DNA of 64,000 nucleotides from Clostridia bacterium (GCA_017622085.1 JAGARU010000098.1:1-64000), one strand, 5' to 3'. Positions 15,800 to 25,271 are shown, counted from the first letter of the stretch. A program made the numbers and translations. Notes: generated from the sequence alone by a model not told the origin.

Positions 15800-17452
15800 T
15801 CATTCTATAGCTTTTTTGGGTTCATACGCCAAATAAATCAGCGGTGTTTTGCCGACGGTTACGGAATAAGGCAGTAAGCCTTTTTCTACAATTGCCAAAA
15901 GCTGTGCGCGGGGATACGCGCTGAGTGCGCGGTCGTAGGCAAAGAGCTCGCGATGATCCACGTGAGCCGGCACGGTGCGACGGGTGGCCAAGGCAATGGT
16001 GCGTAGCTCCTCGCCCAAGGCTTCGATGATCTCCCGCTTTGCGGCCTCCTTGGCCGGCATCCAGTGCCCCTCCAGTTCGTCAAAGGTCAGGGCGGGAATA
16101 TCCAGATGCAGTGTTCCGTCCTCGTCCCGCTTTACAATACAAAGCCGCTCAAATTCCGGCACGGCTTCATAGATCCGCGTGCTTTCCACCGTAATTCCGC
16201 AGGGAAGCATCGAGGCGTAAAAGCGGAGAATTTCCGGATAACGGAACGTGTATTTCATGCCGCCGTAGGCGTAATGGGCATCTCCAAACACCGTCTGACA
16301 GTCAAACATCTGACATCCCAGGGAACGCCCGCCAACCTGCACCGGACCGGAAACCTCATATTTCGCATGGACGGACTCGCCGTGCTCGTACACAAGAGCC
16401 GTTGCCAGCCACCGCCCGCCGTTGGGACGCTCCGGCGGATACTTGGGTCGATCCTCCCGGGTGGGCGTGCATTCGTAGGCGGCACCGCTTAACGCCTGAT
16501 TCAGCATGGCCAGACACAGTGTGGCCTTTTGCTTTTCCGATAGGGCGCGGTATTCCTCTCGCTTGGTAAGCGGTTCAAAATGCTTCCACGCGATTTGCCA
16601 TACCGTCTCCGCCATACGGTTTGCCAGATCCTCTTGCGCCGGAATGTCGCCAAATCGCTCCTTGCTTGTCAAAAGGCAGCAACGGGTGTACACAAGCCCC
16701 GACGGGGTTCGTCCCATAAGCTCGCCCCGCACAAGGTCTTCGATCATTGGCTCAAGGTAGGCACACGGCATTCCGATCGCTCCGGCAATCTCCCGGATGG
16801 ATATGGGCTTTTCATAGGCTAAAACCAGGGCATTTTGTTCGATTTTTGTGCGGAGCAGGGAAAACGGTTCTCCGTTTATGCCGTCGCTTCCCCAAATGCT
16901 CAGATACACACTTTTGGGCTCGTAGCTGATGGACGTATATTTTTCCATGTTTTTTAATCCCTCCCGGATCTGCTCCCTTGCGCTGGACAGGCGGGATAGC
17001 ACCGTGCCTCGCGGAATATCCAATTCCGCGGCGATCTTGTCAACGGAATGTCCGTGCACGTAATGCCGTACCGTCACCTCCCGGTAAATGCGGATCAGCC
17101 GTCCGATCTCCCGACGGGTTGCCTCATATTCTTCTCGGCGTTCTTCATTTTCCTCGGCCACGGACCAGTCGTCCTCTGCCTCTGTTGTGTCAAGGTATTC
17201 GTAGGATATCACGCGATTCCGATATTTTTCCCGAAGGTAAGCGTTGTACTTGTTCTGCAGGATCGCGGACAGAAGCCCCTTGGGGTGCTCGATCCCCTCG
17301 CCGGCACGCTTTTTCTCAAAAAAGGCCAGCACGGTCTCCTGAATGATTGCATCGATTTCCGTGCAATCCCGGTATTTGTGCTCTGCCGTGCGATAGAGAT
17401 AGGAAAGATATTCGCCGTACTCAGCCTCCAGCGCCTGATTGGATTGGATCAT
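15800..17452 (-). CDS. Sigma-70-like factor with long C-terminal extension (cassette copy 2)
   Basis: This 550-residue protein starts at ATG 17452 behind GGAGA. It mirrors copy 1: a region-2-like part (YLSYLYRTAEHKYRDCTEID, LLSAILQNKYNAYLREKYR), an HTH region 4 (SVDKIAAELDIPRGTVLSRL), a second HTH-like segment (LAYEKPISIREIAGAIGMPC) and a long unidentified C-terminal region. It is probably the first gene of the cassette, followed by the ABC pair and then copy 1. The residues GLLPYSVTVGKTPLIYLAY near the C-terminus are identical in both copies. A C-terminally extended sigma of this size is far outside the normal ECF range. Activity as a true sigma factor is not proven by sequence; a DNA-binding regulator derived from one is an alternative. 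Confidence 0.8.
   Translation of the reverse strand: MIQSNQALEAEYGEYLSYLYRTAEHKYRDCTEIDAIIQETVLAFFEKKRAGEGIEHPKGLLSAILQNKYNAYLREKYRNRVISYEYLDTTEAEDDWSVAEENEERREEYEATRREIGRLIRIYREVTVRHYVHGHSVDKIAAELDIPRGTVLSRLSSAREQIREGLKNMEKYTSISYEPKSVYLSIWGSDGINGEPFSLLRTKIEQNALVLAYEKPISIREIAGAIGMPCAYLEPMIEDLVRGELMGRTPSGLVYTRCCLLTSKERFGDIPAQEDLANRMAETVWQIAWKHFEPLTKREEYRALSEKQKATLCLAMLNQALSGAAYECTPTREDRPKYPPERPNGGRWLATALVYEHGESVHAKYEVSGPVQVGGRSLGCQMFDCQTVFGDAHYAYGGMKYTFRYPEILRFYASMLPCGITVESTRIYEAVPEFERLCIVKRDEDGTLHLDIPALTFDELEGHWMPAKEAAKREIIEALGEELRTIALATRRTVPAHVDHRELFAYDRALSAYPRAQLLAIVEKGLLPYSVTVGKTPLIYLAYEPKKAIE
15824..15908. repeat. 85-nt near-identical direct repeat, copy 2
   Basis: This is the partner of 10440-10524. 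The two differences (C/T in GCAGYAAGCC and in ACAAYTGCC or ACAATCGCC context) are both synonymous. Confidence 0.92.
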
Positions 17453-17536
17453 AGAGGGTTCTCCTTTCTGCCCTTCCGGGCTGTTTTCACCCATTTAGTT
17501 GTGCGCAGAAAGGGCGGATTCGCGATTTCAGAAAAA

Positions 17537-18307
17537 TTATTTCAGCTTTTGCTGTGACATCCATACTCGCATTACCAGACGGTGGGGCAGAAGCTTGGTC
17601 AGTAGCGTCTGCGCCTTAGCGATTGTGCCGTAGATGCAATAATCCCGACGGGGATTCTTTGCCGCCTTCCATGCGTGGCGCACGATGTCCGTGGGCTCGT
17701 ACATGGCGGCATAATGCTTGACCACGTTATTTTCGCTGACGGCCCGGTCAAAGAAGGCAGTCTTGGTCCAGAAGGGGCAAACGGCCAGACAACGGGCGCC
17801 GTGCTTCTTAAGCTCCCGATTCAGCGCCCGACAGTAGGAAAGCACAAAGGCCTTGGTAGCCCCGTAGGTAGCAATATAGGGAATGGGCTGGAAGGCCGCC
17901 ACGCTGGCGATTACCAGCATCAGCCCGCCCTTGCCCATGTAGGGAATGGAGGGCTGTGTGATACCTACCACACCGTTACAGTTCAGATCTACCATGTTCG
18001 TCAGCGTGTCAAGGGAATCGTCCTCCGCCGCATTGAAGCGACCGAATCCGCTGGCGCAAATGAGGTATCGGATCTCCGGCTTGTGCTCGGCTAACAGCGC
18101 CTCATAGGCGTGATAAGAGTCGGAGAGGGAAAGATCCAAGGGGATCACGCGGACGGGTACGTCCGTTAAGCCTTGTAGCTCCTCTAACTTGCCCCTGCTT
18201 CGGGCAATGACCCAAATTTCGTCCAAGCTCTCGGAACGGCTTTTGAGAGAAAGAAAGAATTCCCGACCGATGCCGCTGGAGGCGCCGGTAATTACAGCAA
18301 TGTTCAT
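17537..18307 (-). CDS. Short-chain dehydrogenase/reductase
   Basis: This 256-residue protein starts at ATG 18307 with a GGAGG site; the longer frame upstream overlaps the MFS gene and its terminator and is discarded. TGASSGIG at residues 7-14 binds NAD(P), and YGATK carries the catalytic Tyr and Lys, with the active-site Ser expected in VIASVAAF. The C-terminal extension (about 210-256, MRVWMSQQKLK) resembles membrane-associated SDRs such as those acting on lipids or 3-ketosteroids, but the substrate is not determined. It has its own promoter and lies 84 bases upstream of the sigma/ABC cassette on the same strand, so some read-through into that cassette is possible. Confidence 0.88.
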   Translation of the reverse strand: MNIAVITGASSGIGREFFLSLKSRSESLDEIWVIARSRGKLEELQGLTDVPVRVIPLDLSLSDSYHAYEALLAEHKPEIRYLICASGFGRFNAAEDDSLDTLTNMVDLNCNGVVGITQPSIPYMGKGGLMLVIASVAAFQPIPYIATYGATKAFVLSYCRALNRELKKHGARCLAVCPFWTKTAFFDRAVSENNVVKHYAAMYEPTDIVRHAWKAAKNPRRDYCIYGTIAKAQTLLTKLLPHRLVMRVWMSQQKLK

Positions 18308-18335
18308 GTGGATTCCTCCGTTTTCGTTTTTCTTT

Positions 18336-18341
18336 ATTATA
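18336..18341 (-). promoter_or_regulatory. -10 element for the SDR gene
   Basis: TATAAT on the minus strand (18341-18336) lies 28 bases before the start codon. The -35 element is weak (TTTTCC, 17 bases upstream). Confidence 0.6.
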
Positions 18342-18367
18342 TCACAAACCCTGCCGTCGGAAAAGAG

Positions 18368-18394
18368 AAAAAGCTGAGGTGACCTCAGCTTTTT
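18368..18394 (-). terminator. Terminator overlapping the MFS stop codon
   Basis: A palindrome with core AGCTGAGGT/ACCTCAGCT is flanked by A-runs and T-runs. The TGA of the MFS gene (18387-18385) lies inside the stem. Confidence 0.85.
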
Positions 18395-19566
18395 ACCGTT
18401 CTTTTCTTGTTTACCAGCAGGCAGACCAGCAAAATAGCAGGGAAGAGAACCGCCGCCAGAATGCCCATGCTCAGATTGCCGTCCAGCGCGTCGGACACAA
18501 AGCCAACCAGCGTGGGGCCGGAAGAGCATCCAAGGTCGCCTGCCAAGGCAAAGAGTGCAAACATGGCTGTTCCGCCTCTGGGCAACGCGGCGGCCGCCTG
18601 GCTGAAGGTACCCGGCCACATAATGCCCACCGCAAAGCCGCAGACGGCGCATCCGATCAGGCTGAGGGCAGGGATGGGGGAGAGGGCCGTTATCAGATAC
18701 GATACCACGCAAAGGGCGGTACTGCCGATCATAAATTTGTTTAGATCGATCTTATCGCCATACTTGCCGTAAATGGCGCGGGCAGTACCCATCAGGACGG
18801 CAAAGGTCATGGGTCCGGCCAGATCTCCGGCGGTTTTGGAGATGCCGAGACCGTTTTCGGCAAACGCCGAAGCCCATTGGCTCACGGCCAGCTCCGATGC
18901 GCCGGAGCAGATCATCATAATCACCATCATCCAGAAAATCTTGTTTTTGAACAGCTCCGGAATGGTCATGCCCCGCTCACCCTCGGCAATCAGGGGTGCA
19001 ATGGGCGTTTTCAGGAAGATAAAAGCATTTGCAATGGGGACAATCGCCCAAACGCAGGCAAGAATGCGCCAGTTAGTTATTCCACAAATGCCGAAAAAGG
19101 CCGTGGACAGCAAAACCACACCCACGTGACCCCAGCAGTAGAAGGAGTGGAGCAGGCTCATGGCCTTGGCCTTGTTGTCCGTGGGACAGCTTTCCATAAT
19201 GGGGCTGATCAAAACCTCAATAATACCGCCGCCGATGGCGTACACGATCACCGCGATCAGAATTCCCGTAAAGGGCGGCAAAACCTCCGGCAGTACCGTA
19301 AGCAAAATCAGGCCCGCGGCGGCAAAGACCTGCGCCAGCACAATGGAAACGCGGTAGCCGATCCGATCCACAAACAGAGTGGCCAAAAGATCCACCGTCA
19401 GCTGAACGCCAAAGTTGATGGTAACCAGCAGTGTGATCTGCGATAGAGGAATGGTATAAGAATCCTGAAAGGTAATAAAGAGAAGGGGAATGAAATTATT
19501 CACGATCGCCTGAACGATGTAGCCGATAAAGCAGGCAACGATGGTGGTTTTGTAAGTAAGCTTCAT
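18385..19566 (-). CDS. Major facilitator superfamily transporter
   Basis: This 393-residue integral membrane protein has about twelve hydrophobic segments. It starts at ATG 19566 (MKLTYKTTIVACFIGYIVQ) with a GGAGG site seven bases upstream. The DRIGYR motif in the loop between helices 2 and 3 (LFVDRIGYRVSI) matches the MFS signature loop. The sequence resembles the sugar/fucose-permease-like or multidrug branches seen in Clostridia; the substrate cannot be set. It is transcribed divergently from the TIR-TPR gene from a strong promoter and stops inside its own terminator, so it is monocistronic. Confidence 0.88.
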   Translation of the reverse strand: MKLTYKTTIVACFIGYIVQAIVNNFIPLLFITFQDSYTIPLSQITLLVTINFGVQLTVDLLATLFVDRIGYRVSIVLAQVFAAAGLILLTVLPEVLPPFTGILIAVIVYAIGGGIIEVLISPIMESCPTDNKAKAMSLLHSFYCWGHVGVVLLSTAFFGICGITNWRILACVWAIVPIANAFIFLKTPIAPLIAEGERGMTIPELFKNKIFWMMVIMMICSGASELAVSQWASAFAENGLGISKTAGDLAGPMTFAVLMGTARAIYGKYGDKIDLNKFMIGSTALCVVSYLITALSPIPALSLIGCAVCGFAVGIMWPGTFSQAAAALPRGGTAMFALFALAGDLGCSSGPTLVGFVSDALDGNLSMGILAAVLFPAILLVCLLVNKKRTVKS

Positions 19567-19596
19567 AGGTGCCTCCGTTCGTCTGAAGTCCTTGCC

Positions 19597-19625
19597 ATTA
19601 TACCCCCTTCTTTTCCAAAAAGCAA
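19597..19625 (-). promoter_or_regulatory. Promoter for the MFS transporter
   Basis: On the minus strand TTGCTT (19625-19620) and TATAAT (19602-19597) have a 17-base spacer. Confidence 0.75.
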
Positions 19626-19654
19626 CCCGTTTGGTCGATTTCCTTCCTCGCATA

Positions 19655-19683
19655 TTGACAATCTGCCTTTATTTATGTAAAAA
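19655..19683 (+). promoter_or_regulatory. Candidate promoter for the TIR-TPR gene
   Basis: TTGACA (19655-19660) and TAAAAA (19678-19683) have a 17-base spacer. The -35 is perfect and the -10 is weak, which would suit activator dependence. Confidence 0.55.
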
Positions 19684-19717
19684 TAGAAGCGTAAGTACGC
19701 ATTGCGGAGGATCAAAT

Positions 19718-22700
19718 ATGGGATTGTTATTCAAGGCCAGAAGTCAGGATATTCAAGGCAAGCCGAAGGTGTATTTTTGCGCAGAGAGCGCCGACTTAGC
19801 CCCCTATCTTGATTTGATCGGCGAAGAAATTCTGAAAAATCAGAACTGCTGTATCTGGTATCCCTCGCCGGAAACCGACCGGTCGGAGGCGGATTACCTC
19901 GATGATCTTTGCGACATGCAGCTGTTTGTGATCCCCGTTACCTCCAATCTGATCTTCCGTCCCAGCGGCTGTGCTAAGCGAGAGTTTGATCTGGCCATTG
20001 CAAAGCACATCCCCGTTCTGCCCATTATGATGGAGGATGACCTCAGCGAGCCCTTTAACCAGATTTTTGGCGAGCTGCAATACCTGGATCGCCACAAGGT
20101 GGATGATACCGCCATCCGATACGAGGAAAAGCTGGAAAAATTCCTTGCTTCCGTGTTGGTGGGGGATGAGCTGGCGACCAAGGTTCGCGCCGCCTTTGAC
20201 GCGTACGTCTTCCTCAGCTACCGCAAAAAGGACCGCGTCCACGCCAAGGAGCTGATGCATCTGATCCATAAAAACGAGTTTTGTCGGGATATCGCGATCT
20301 GGTACGATGAATTCCTCACCCCGGGTGAGAATTTCAACGAGGCCATCCGAGATGCGCTTCGCAAAAGTGAGCTTTTCGTCCTGACCGTAACGCCCAATCT
20401 GGTAAACGAGCTGAACTATATCGTCACGACAGAATATCCTTTAGCCAGAAGTGAGCACAAAACGATCCTTCCCGCCGAGCTGGTGGCAACGGATCGGACT
20501 CAGCTTTCGGAGATCTTTGCAGATCTTCCGGCCTGCACCGATGCCCACGACGATGCCCAGATGGCGGAGACGCTCCTTGCAGCGCTTGCAGGCGTTGCCG
20601 TGCGGGAAAACGACGGGGACGCGGAGCATAACTTTTTTATCGGCCTTGCCTACCTTTCCGGTATCGATGTGGAAACTGACCACAACCGTGCCCTCCGCCT
20701 GATCACTGAGTCGGCCGAGGCTGGCCTTGTGGAGGCCATGGATCAGCTGATGCGTATGTACCGCACCGGTCTTGGTGTGACGGTGGATCTGGAGGAAGCG
20801 CTCCGTTGGCAGGAACGAAAGATCGATACCCTGCGTCACCGTCATGAAGCCAACCCCACCGAGGATACCTTTGAAGCTCTCACCCGCGAGCTTTTGCAGT
20901 GCGGTGACAGCTATATGGAAACCGCTAACCCTTCCCGATGCAAAACCTCCTATGAAGAAGCCTTGGCACTCAGTCGCCAGCCCTTGTATCCGGCGTCTGC
21001 CTATCAGGAGGCCGCCGCCCTGCACTCCATGGGATATTATTACCAGTCCGTAGAGGTCGATGTCCACCGTGCCCGAGCCCTCGCGGAGGATTCCGTGGCG
21101 ATCAGCCGCCGGATCTGGCAGGAGCAGGGAACGGAGCGTTCCAAGCGCTCTCTCGCCACCGGCCTGCAAATGCTGGGAAATCTCTGCCGTACGGCCAGGG
21201 ATGCGGTCAGTGCCCGAAATTGCACGGAGGAGAGCGAAAAGCTGTTTTCCGAGCTTTATCAGGAAACCAAAAATCCGGACGATCTCTTTTGCCTCATGGC
21301 GGCACGCGATACCCTCTGCCTCCTCTACTATAAGCGCAAGGATCTTTGGGAGAAGGCGCTGGAGTATGCAAAGGAAAACCTGGCTTACAGCGAAAAAGAT
21401 GCCGCGGAAAAGAAAACGACAACTGCCAAATATAATTTGGCGGCAGCCTATTCCCGCCTGGGAGACGTCTATGAATACGCTCCCCGAGCAGTTATGCTGG
21501 ACTATTTTGAGGACCGGAAGAACGCGTGCCAACGAAGCTACGAGCTCACCAAAGAGGTCTGCAACGAAAGCCCCTCACCGTCCTATAAGCGAGCCCTTTC
21601 CATCGGCTGTCAGCAGCTTGCAGAGGTTACGGCAACCTTTGAGGGATACGATCCCTCTCTTTGTGAGGAGGCCATTCGACTGCTCGAGGAGGTATACGAT
21701 GCCTCACCCACTGCCCGGGCAAAGGAGGATCTTGCCTATGTCCTGGCGTGGTCTTGTTACGGCAAGGGCGATTTTCTGCCCACCCTTCTCCGCGCGGCCA
21801 AGCTGCGTGAGGAGCTGGTGCACGAGCGGAACACGGAGGCATCGGGGCGCGCGTTATACAGCGTCTATCAAAAATTAGCCAAGGAGTACCAAAAGCAAGC
21901 AGCAGATCCTGCTGACCCTTGGAATTTCCTCCCTTACGATCAAGCTCCCGCGGCCTACGATAAGGTGGATGAATATTACAAAAAGAGCATCCGGGTTTTG
22001 GAGGATTTGTCAAGTCAATTGCCTGCAAAAGGCTATTTGTCGATTTTGGCGGATGCCTATAATAAGCTGGGCCACGTTTATTTGTCCTCCGGTCGCAGGC
22101 AGGAGGCACAGGATCCTATCCGAACCGGCATCGCCATATGCGACCGTCAGTACCGGACGGAGGAAAGCGTGTCTGCGTGTCAGGATCTGTTGGCGCAGTA
22201 CGATAAAGAAATGGGCATTTACGGTTCCGTTTCCAGCACCTCCGAGGAGTGCTTGGCCTACTTGCAGCTTTGTCATAAGGCCTCGCTTGAGTATAAGTAT
22301 TTAAACAACCGCTGGAAGCCCGGCGGAAGCAGCTTTGATCCCATTGCTGAGGCGGTAGAAACCGATCTTGCGGCAAGATTGGCGTTTGCCGAAGATCCTG
22401 CTGAGCAAGCCCATCTGGCCCTGTCCTTGGCGCAGCTGAAATATTATTGGGGCAAATCCGAGCAAGCGGAGTTTTATTGCCTGAAGGCACAGGAGCTTGC
22501 GGAAAACCGTCCGGACGAGATGATGCGCCACCTTGCGATGCAGGCCCTTGAGCTGCGAGGCGACGTATACCTCCGATGCGGCTGTGCTCAGGCACCTCGC
22601 GATTGCTATACTGAGGCCGTGCGCCTGGCACAAGCCTTGCCGGCGGAAGGTGCCTCTAACGATGAGATCCGGCTTTTGAAAAAGTGTGGCGATGCGTTTC

Positions 22701-23767
22701 TTGCCATTGCCGATATCGATTTGGATCTGTCGGAATTTGCCCTTCCGAAAATTGATCGTACCATACAACCTCCGGTTGAGGTGGGCGCGCGCTTCCGGTA
22801 CGATCCCAACGAAGCATTTGAGGCAGAGCCCCAAAAGGCCTTTGAATTCTACCGTTCCGCTCTTGCCCTGTTAGAGGGAAAGGACGACGTGGATTCCTTG
22901 CGTATGGCAGGAACGATCCAGTCCATTCTCGGTCAGAAAATGAAGGATGCTCTCCTATGTCAAGAGGCTCGTTTAAACGCCGTGAAGATATTCCGTCATG
23001 TGCATGACGACATAAAACCGTCCGTTCAGTCTAAAATCGATCTTATTGAGGCCTGTCTCGACGCCGGACGATTCAACTCCTCCTTCCGGAGCGACGATCC
23101 CGGCTTTAAGCAATGCCTTGATGTGGCCTTGAAGATGGCTGACGAATTGGACAAAATGGAATTCCATCCGGACGTAAAAGAGATTTTGGGCGAGGTATAC
23201 GTCGTGATCGAAAATGCATACCGGAAGAATTATCGCGACAGGGAGGCGGCCAAGGCTGCGTGCCACCGTGCAATTGCAACTTATGCAATGCTGTATGAAG
23301 CCCGCAAGGATATCGAGTCGGGCAAGCGACTGGCTAAGGCGTATTCGCGGTATGCTTATTACTATCCGGAGTTTGCCGCCGGATATCGGGACGGAGTGCT
23401 TCGGGTGCTTCGTGAACTGCATGAATATAATCCGGAGGATCTGTACTGCGCCGAGGAATATTTCAAAACGTGCATAAGCCAAAAACGACTGAATCAAGAG
23501 TTTGATTATTGGATCGAAAAGGCACATAAAAAGAACACCCCTCAAGCACATATTCAATTGGCCCGTCGATTCCGGATGGTGGCGCAGGTTTCCTACCGTG
23601 ACGAACAGAAGGCCGAGTTTTACCGCCATGCCTATACCGTTATGACGCGATTGCCGAAAGCCTCCCTTGATGAGAAGGGCCTGCAGGAGCTGGAGGACGC
23701 AATCCACAACGCGCGGGCGTTCCGGCAGTACCACCCCCACTTATTCCCAGAGGAGCCGAACAGCTAA
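19718..23767 (+). CDS. Large TIR domain, Sel1 and tetratricopeptide repeat protein
   Basis: This 1349-residue protein starts at ATG 19718 with GCGGAGG eight bases upstream. Residues 161-275 form a TIR domain (DAYVFLSYRKKDR, then IAIWYDEFLTPGENFNEAI and LFVLTVTPNLVNELNY); Glu221 or Glu229 are candidates for the NADase glutamate. Residues 17-150 look like a second, degenerate TIR-like domain. Sel1-like repeats follow at about 311-377, then a long array of TPR helices to the C-terminus. TIR domains in bacteria degrade or cyclise NAD or signal in antiphage defence; TPR arrays usually sense or scaffold. No partner effector lies next to it, so it may be self-contained. Similar TIR/Sel1/TPR proteins occur in gut Clostridia. 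Confidence 0.85.
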   Translation: MGLLFKARSQDIQGKPKVYFCAESADLAPYLDLIGEEILKNQNCCIWYPSPETDRSEADYLDDLCDMQLFVIPVTSNLIFRPSGCAKREFDLAIAKHIPVLPIMMEDDLSEPFNQIFGELQYLDRHKVDDTAIRYEEKLEKFLASVLVGDELATKVRAAFDAYVFLSYRKKDRVHAKELMHLIHKNEFCRDIAIWYDEFLTPGENFNEAIRDALRKSELFVLTVTPNLVNELNYIVTTEYPLARSEHKTILPAELVATDRTQLSEIFADLPACTDAHDDAQMAETLLAALAGVAVRENDGDAEHNFFIGLAYLSGIDVETDHNRALRLITESAEAGLVEAMDQLMRMYRTGLGVTVDLEEALRWQERKIDTLRHRHEANPTEDTFEALTRELLQCGDSYMETANPSRCKTSYEEALALSRQPLYPASAYQEAAALHSMGYYYQSVEVDVHRARALAEDSVAISRRIWQEQGTERSKRSLATGLQMLGNLCRTARDAVSARNCTEESEKLFSELYQETKNPDDLFCLMAARDTLCLLYYKRKDLWEKALEYAKENLAYSEKDAAEKKTTTAKYNLAAAYSRLGDVYEYAPRAVMLDYFEDRKNACQRSYELTKEVCNESPSPSYKRALSIGCQQLAEVTATFEGYDPSLCEEAIRLLEEVYDASPTARAKEDLAYVLAWSCYGKGDFLPTLLRAAKLREELVHERNTEASGRALYSVYQKLAKEYQKQAADPADPWNFLPYDQAPAAYDKVDEYYKKSIRVLEDLSSQLPAKGYLSILADAYNKLGHVYLSSGRRQEAQDPIRTGIAICDRQYRTEESVSACQDLLAQYDKEMGIYGSVSSTSEECLAYLQLCHKASLEYKYLNNRWKPGGSSFDPIAEAVETDLAARLAFAEDPAEQAHLALSLAQLKYYWGKSEQAEFYCLKAQELAENRPDEMMRHLAMQALELRGDVYLRCGCAQAPRDCYTEAVRLAQALPAEGASNDEIRLLKKCGDAFLAIADIDLDLSEFALPKIDRTIQPPVEVGARFRYDPNEAFEAEPQKAFEFYRSALALLEGKDDVDSLRMAGTIQSILGQKMKDALLCQEARLNAVKIFRHVHDDIKPSVQSKIDLIEACLDAGRFNSSFRSDDPGFKQCLDVALKMADELDKMEFHPDVKEILGEVYVVIENAYRKNYRDREAAKAACHRAIATYAMLYEARKDIESGKRLAKAYSRYAYYYPEFAAGYRDGVLRVLRELHEYNPEDLYCAEEYFKTCISQKRLNQEFDYWIEKAHKKNTPQAHIQLARRFRMVAQVSYRDEQKAEFYRHAYTVMTRLPKASLDEKGLQELEDAIHNARAFRQYHPHLFPEEPNS

Positions 23768-23774
23768 AACAAAA

Positions 23775-23808
23775 AACGTCCGTGCCATGGCACGGACGTT
23801 TTGCTTTT
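23775..23808. terminator. Bidirectional terminator
   Basis: A perfect 26-nt palindrome (23775-23800, AACGTCCGTGCC half) has T-rich tails on both strands, between the convergent TIR-TPR and smpB genes. Confidence 0.9.
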
Positions 23809-23828
23809 GTCTAAAACCGAGCAAGCGA

Positions 23829-24299
23829 TCAGGCGTTGCGCTCCTTGAAGGTGCGCTCCATCTCGCGCTTTGCCTGCTTTTTGGCATCTGTCTCACGTTT
23901 GTCGTACAGCTTTTTGCCTCGGCAAAGGCCAAGCTCCACCTTAATATGGGAGCCGGAAAAATAGAGGGAAAGGGGAATCAGCGCGTACCCGTCGGCGTTC
24001 ACCTTGCCGAGCAGCTTCATGATCTCCTTTTTGTGCATCAACAGCTTTTTCTCCCGCAAGGGATCGCGGTTGAAAATATTGCCCTGCTCGTAGGGGCTGA
24101 TGTGCATGCCGAGCACGAACAGCTCGCCGTTGTAGATCCGGCAGAAGGAGTCCTTCAGATTTACCGCTCCCGCTCGGACGGATTTTACCTCCGTGCCGTA
24201 CAGGGCAATGCCGGCCTCAAACCGTTCGTCCACAAAATAATCGTGAAAGGCCTTTTTGTTTTGTGCAATGGTCTTTCGTTCGGTTGGTTTATTTGCCAA
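23829..24299 (-). CDS. smpB: SsrA-binding protein SmpB
   Basis: This 156-residue protein binds tmRNA and delivers it to stalled ribosomes for trans-translation. Family landmarks are [21 protein letters not shown] at the N-terminus, [27 protein letters not shown] and the basic tail [20 protein letters not shown] that enters the mRNA channel. The length is normal for the family. It follows hprK by 13 bases on the same strand, so the two are cotranscribed. The tmRNA gene itself is not in this window. It ends at a bidirectional terminator shared with the TIR-TPR gene. Confidence 0.97.
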   Translation of the reverse strand: MANKPTERKTIAQNKKAFHDYFVDERFEAGIALYGTEVKSVRAGAVNLKDSFCRIYNGELFVLGMHISPYEQGNIFNRDPLREKKLLMHKKEIMKLLGKVNADGYALIPLSLYFSGSHIKVELGLCRGKKLYDKRETDAKKQAKREMERTFKERNA

Positions 24300-24312
24300 A
24301 GTGGTGCCTCCC

Positions 24313-25239
24313 TTACTGCATCATCGCCATCAGCTTTTTGTTAAATTCCTCGGCGGTGTTGTAGCCGGTCTTCTTCAAGCGGTTGTTCATGGCGGCGATC
24401 TCAACGATAACGGCCAGGTTACGTCCGGGGCGCACGGGGATAGTAATGGCAGGAACCTCGTTTCCGAGAATGTTGATCGTCTCAGAATCCAGCCCGAACC
24501 GGTCGTACATCTTACCCTCGACCCACTGCTCCATGTTCAAAACAAGGTCGATCTTCTCGCTTTCCTTAACGGCACCCATACCAAAAATACGGCGCACGTC
24601 AATAATGCCAATGCCGCGCAGCTCTACGTAATGGCGGATGATCTCAGGTGCCGTACCGACCAGAGTCTTGGCAGAGACCCGCTTGATCTCCACGGCGTCG
24701 TCCGCAATCAGACGATGTCCGCGTTTGATCAGCTCAATAGCCGTCTCGCTTTTACCAACACCGGAGTCGCCCAGCATCAGAATACCTTCGCCGTATACCT
24801 CAACCAGTACGCCGTGCCGGGTTACGCGAGGCGCCAGGGACAGATTCAAGGAGGCGATCAGCGCCGCAACAAAGGCACTGGTGGTCTGGGATGTCGAAAG
24901 GATCGGGATACCGAATTTTTCTGCCATGGCCAGCATTTCGGGGTGAGCCGGCAAGCCGCGCGCCAGAATCAAGGCAACGGGGTGGTGGGAGAACAGCTCC
25001 GTCAGCCGCGCTGTACGCTCCTCAGAGGTGAGCTTGGACAGGAAGATGTGCTCCATGTTTCCAAGGATCTCCATGCGCTCCGGGTCAAAGTGGTCAAAAA
25101 ATCCGGCAAGGGGCAGTCCGGGACGGGTAATATCCGCGCAGGAAACCAGAATTTCCTCCAGATTTTCCGGGGCATAGAGCACCTCAAGCTTAAATTCATC
25201 AATTACTTTTTTCAGCAGAACGGTGTTTCTTTCATCCAT
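24313..25239 (-). CDS. hprK: HPr kinase/phosphorylase
   Basis: This 308-residue protein is a cytoplasmic bifunctional enzyme that phosphorylates Ser46 of HPr and removes the phosphate, controlling carbon catabolite repression in Bacillota. The N-terminal domain (1-130) is followed by a Walker A GDSGVGKS at 157-164 and the HprK signature with [39 protein letters not shown] is the C-terminal conserved stretch. The length is typical. It heads a two-gene operon with smpB and has a good promoter. No PTS genes are in this window, but the protein implies that the cell has HPr and CcpA-type regulation of the sugar genes nearby. Confidence 0.97.
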   Translation of the reverse strand: MDERNTVLLKKVIDEFKLEVLYAPENLEEILVSCADITRPGLPLAGFFDHFDPERMEILGNMEHIFLSKLTSEERTARLTELFSHHPVALILARGLPAHPEMLAMAEKFGIPILSTSQTTSAFVAALIASLNLSLAPRVTRHGVLVEVYGEGILMLGDSGVGKSETAIELIKRGHRLIADDAVEIKRVSAKTLVGTAPEIIRHYVELRGIGIIDVRRIFGMGAVKESEKIDLVLNMEQWVEGKMYDRFGLDSETINILGNEVPAITIPVRPGRNLAVIVEIAAMNNRLKKTGYNTAEEFNKKLMAMMQ

Positions 25240-25271
25240 AACCGTAGTCTCCTTTGTAAGTCTTTGGGTTT

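Noticed and set aside
18308..18712. N-terminal extension of the short-chain dehydrogenase
   Set aside because: The extension would run through the terminator hairpin and the end of the MFS gene. ATG 18307 has a good ribosome site and directly precedes the cofactor motif.
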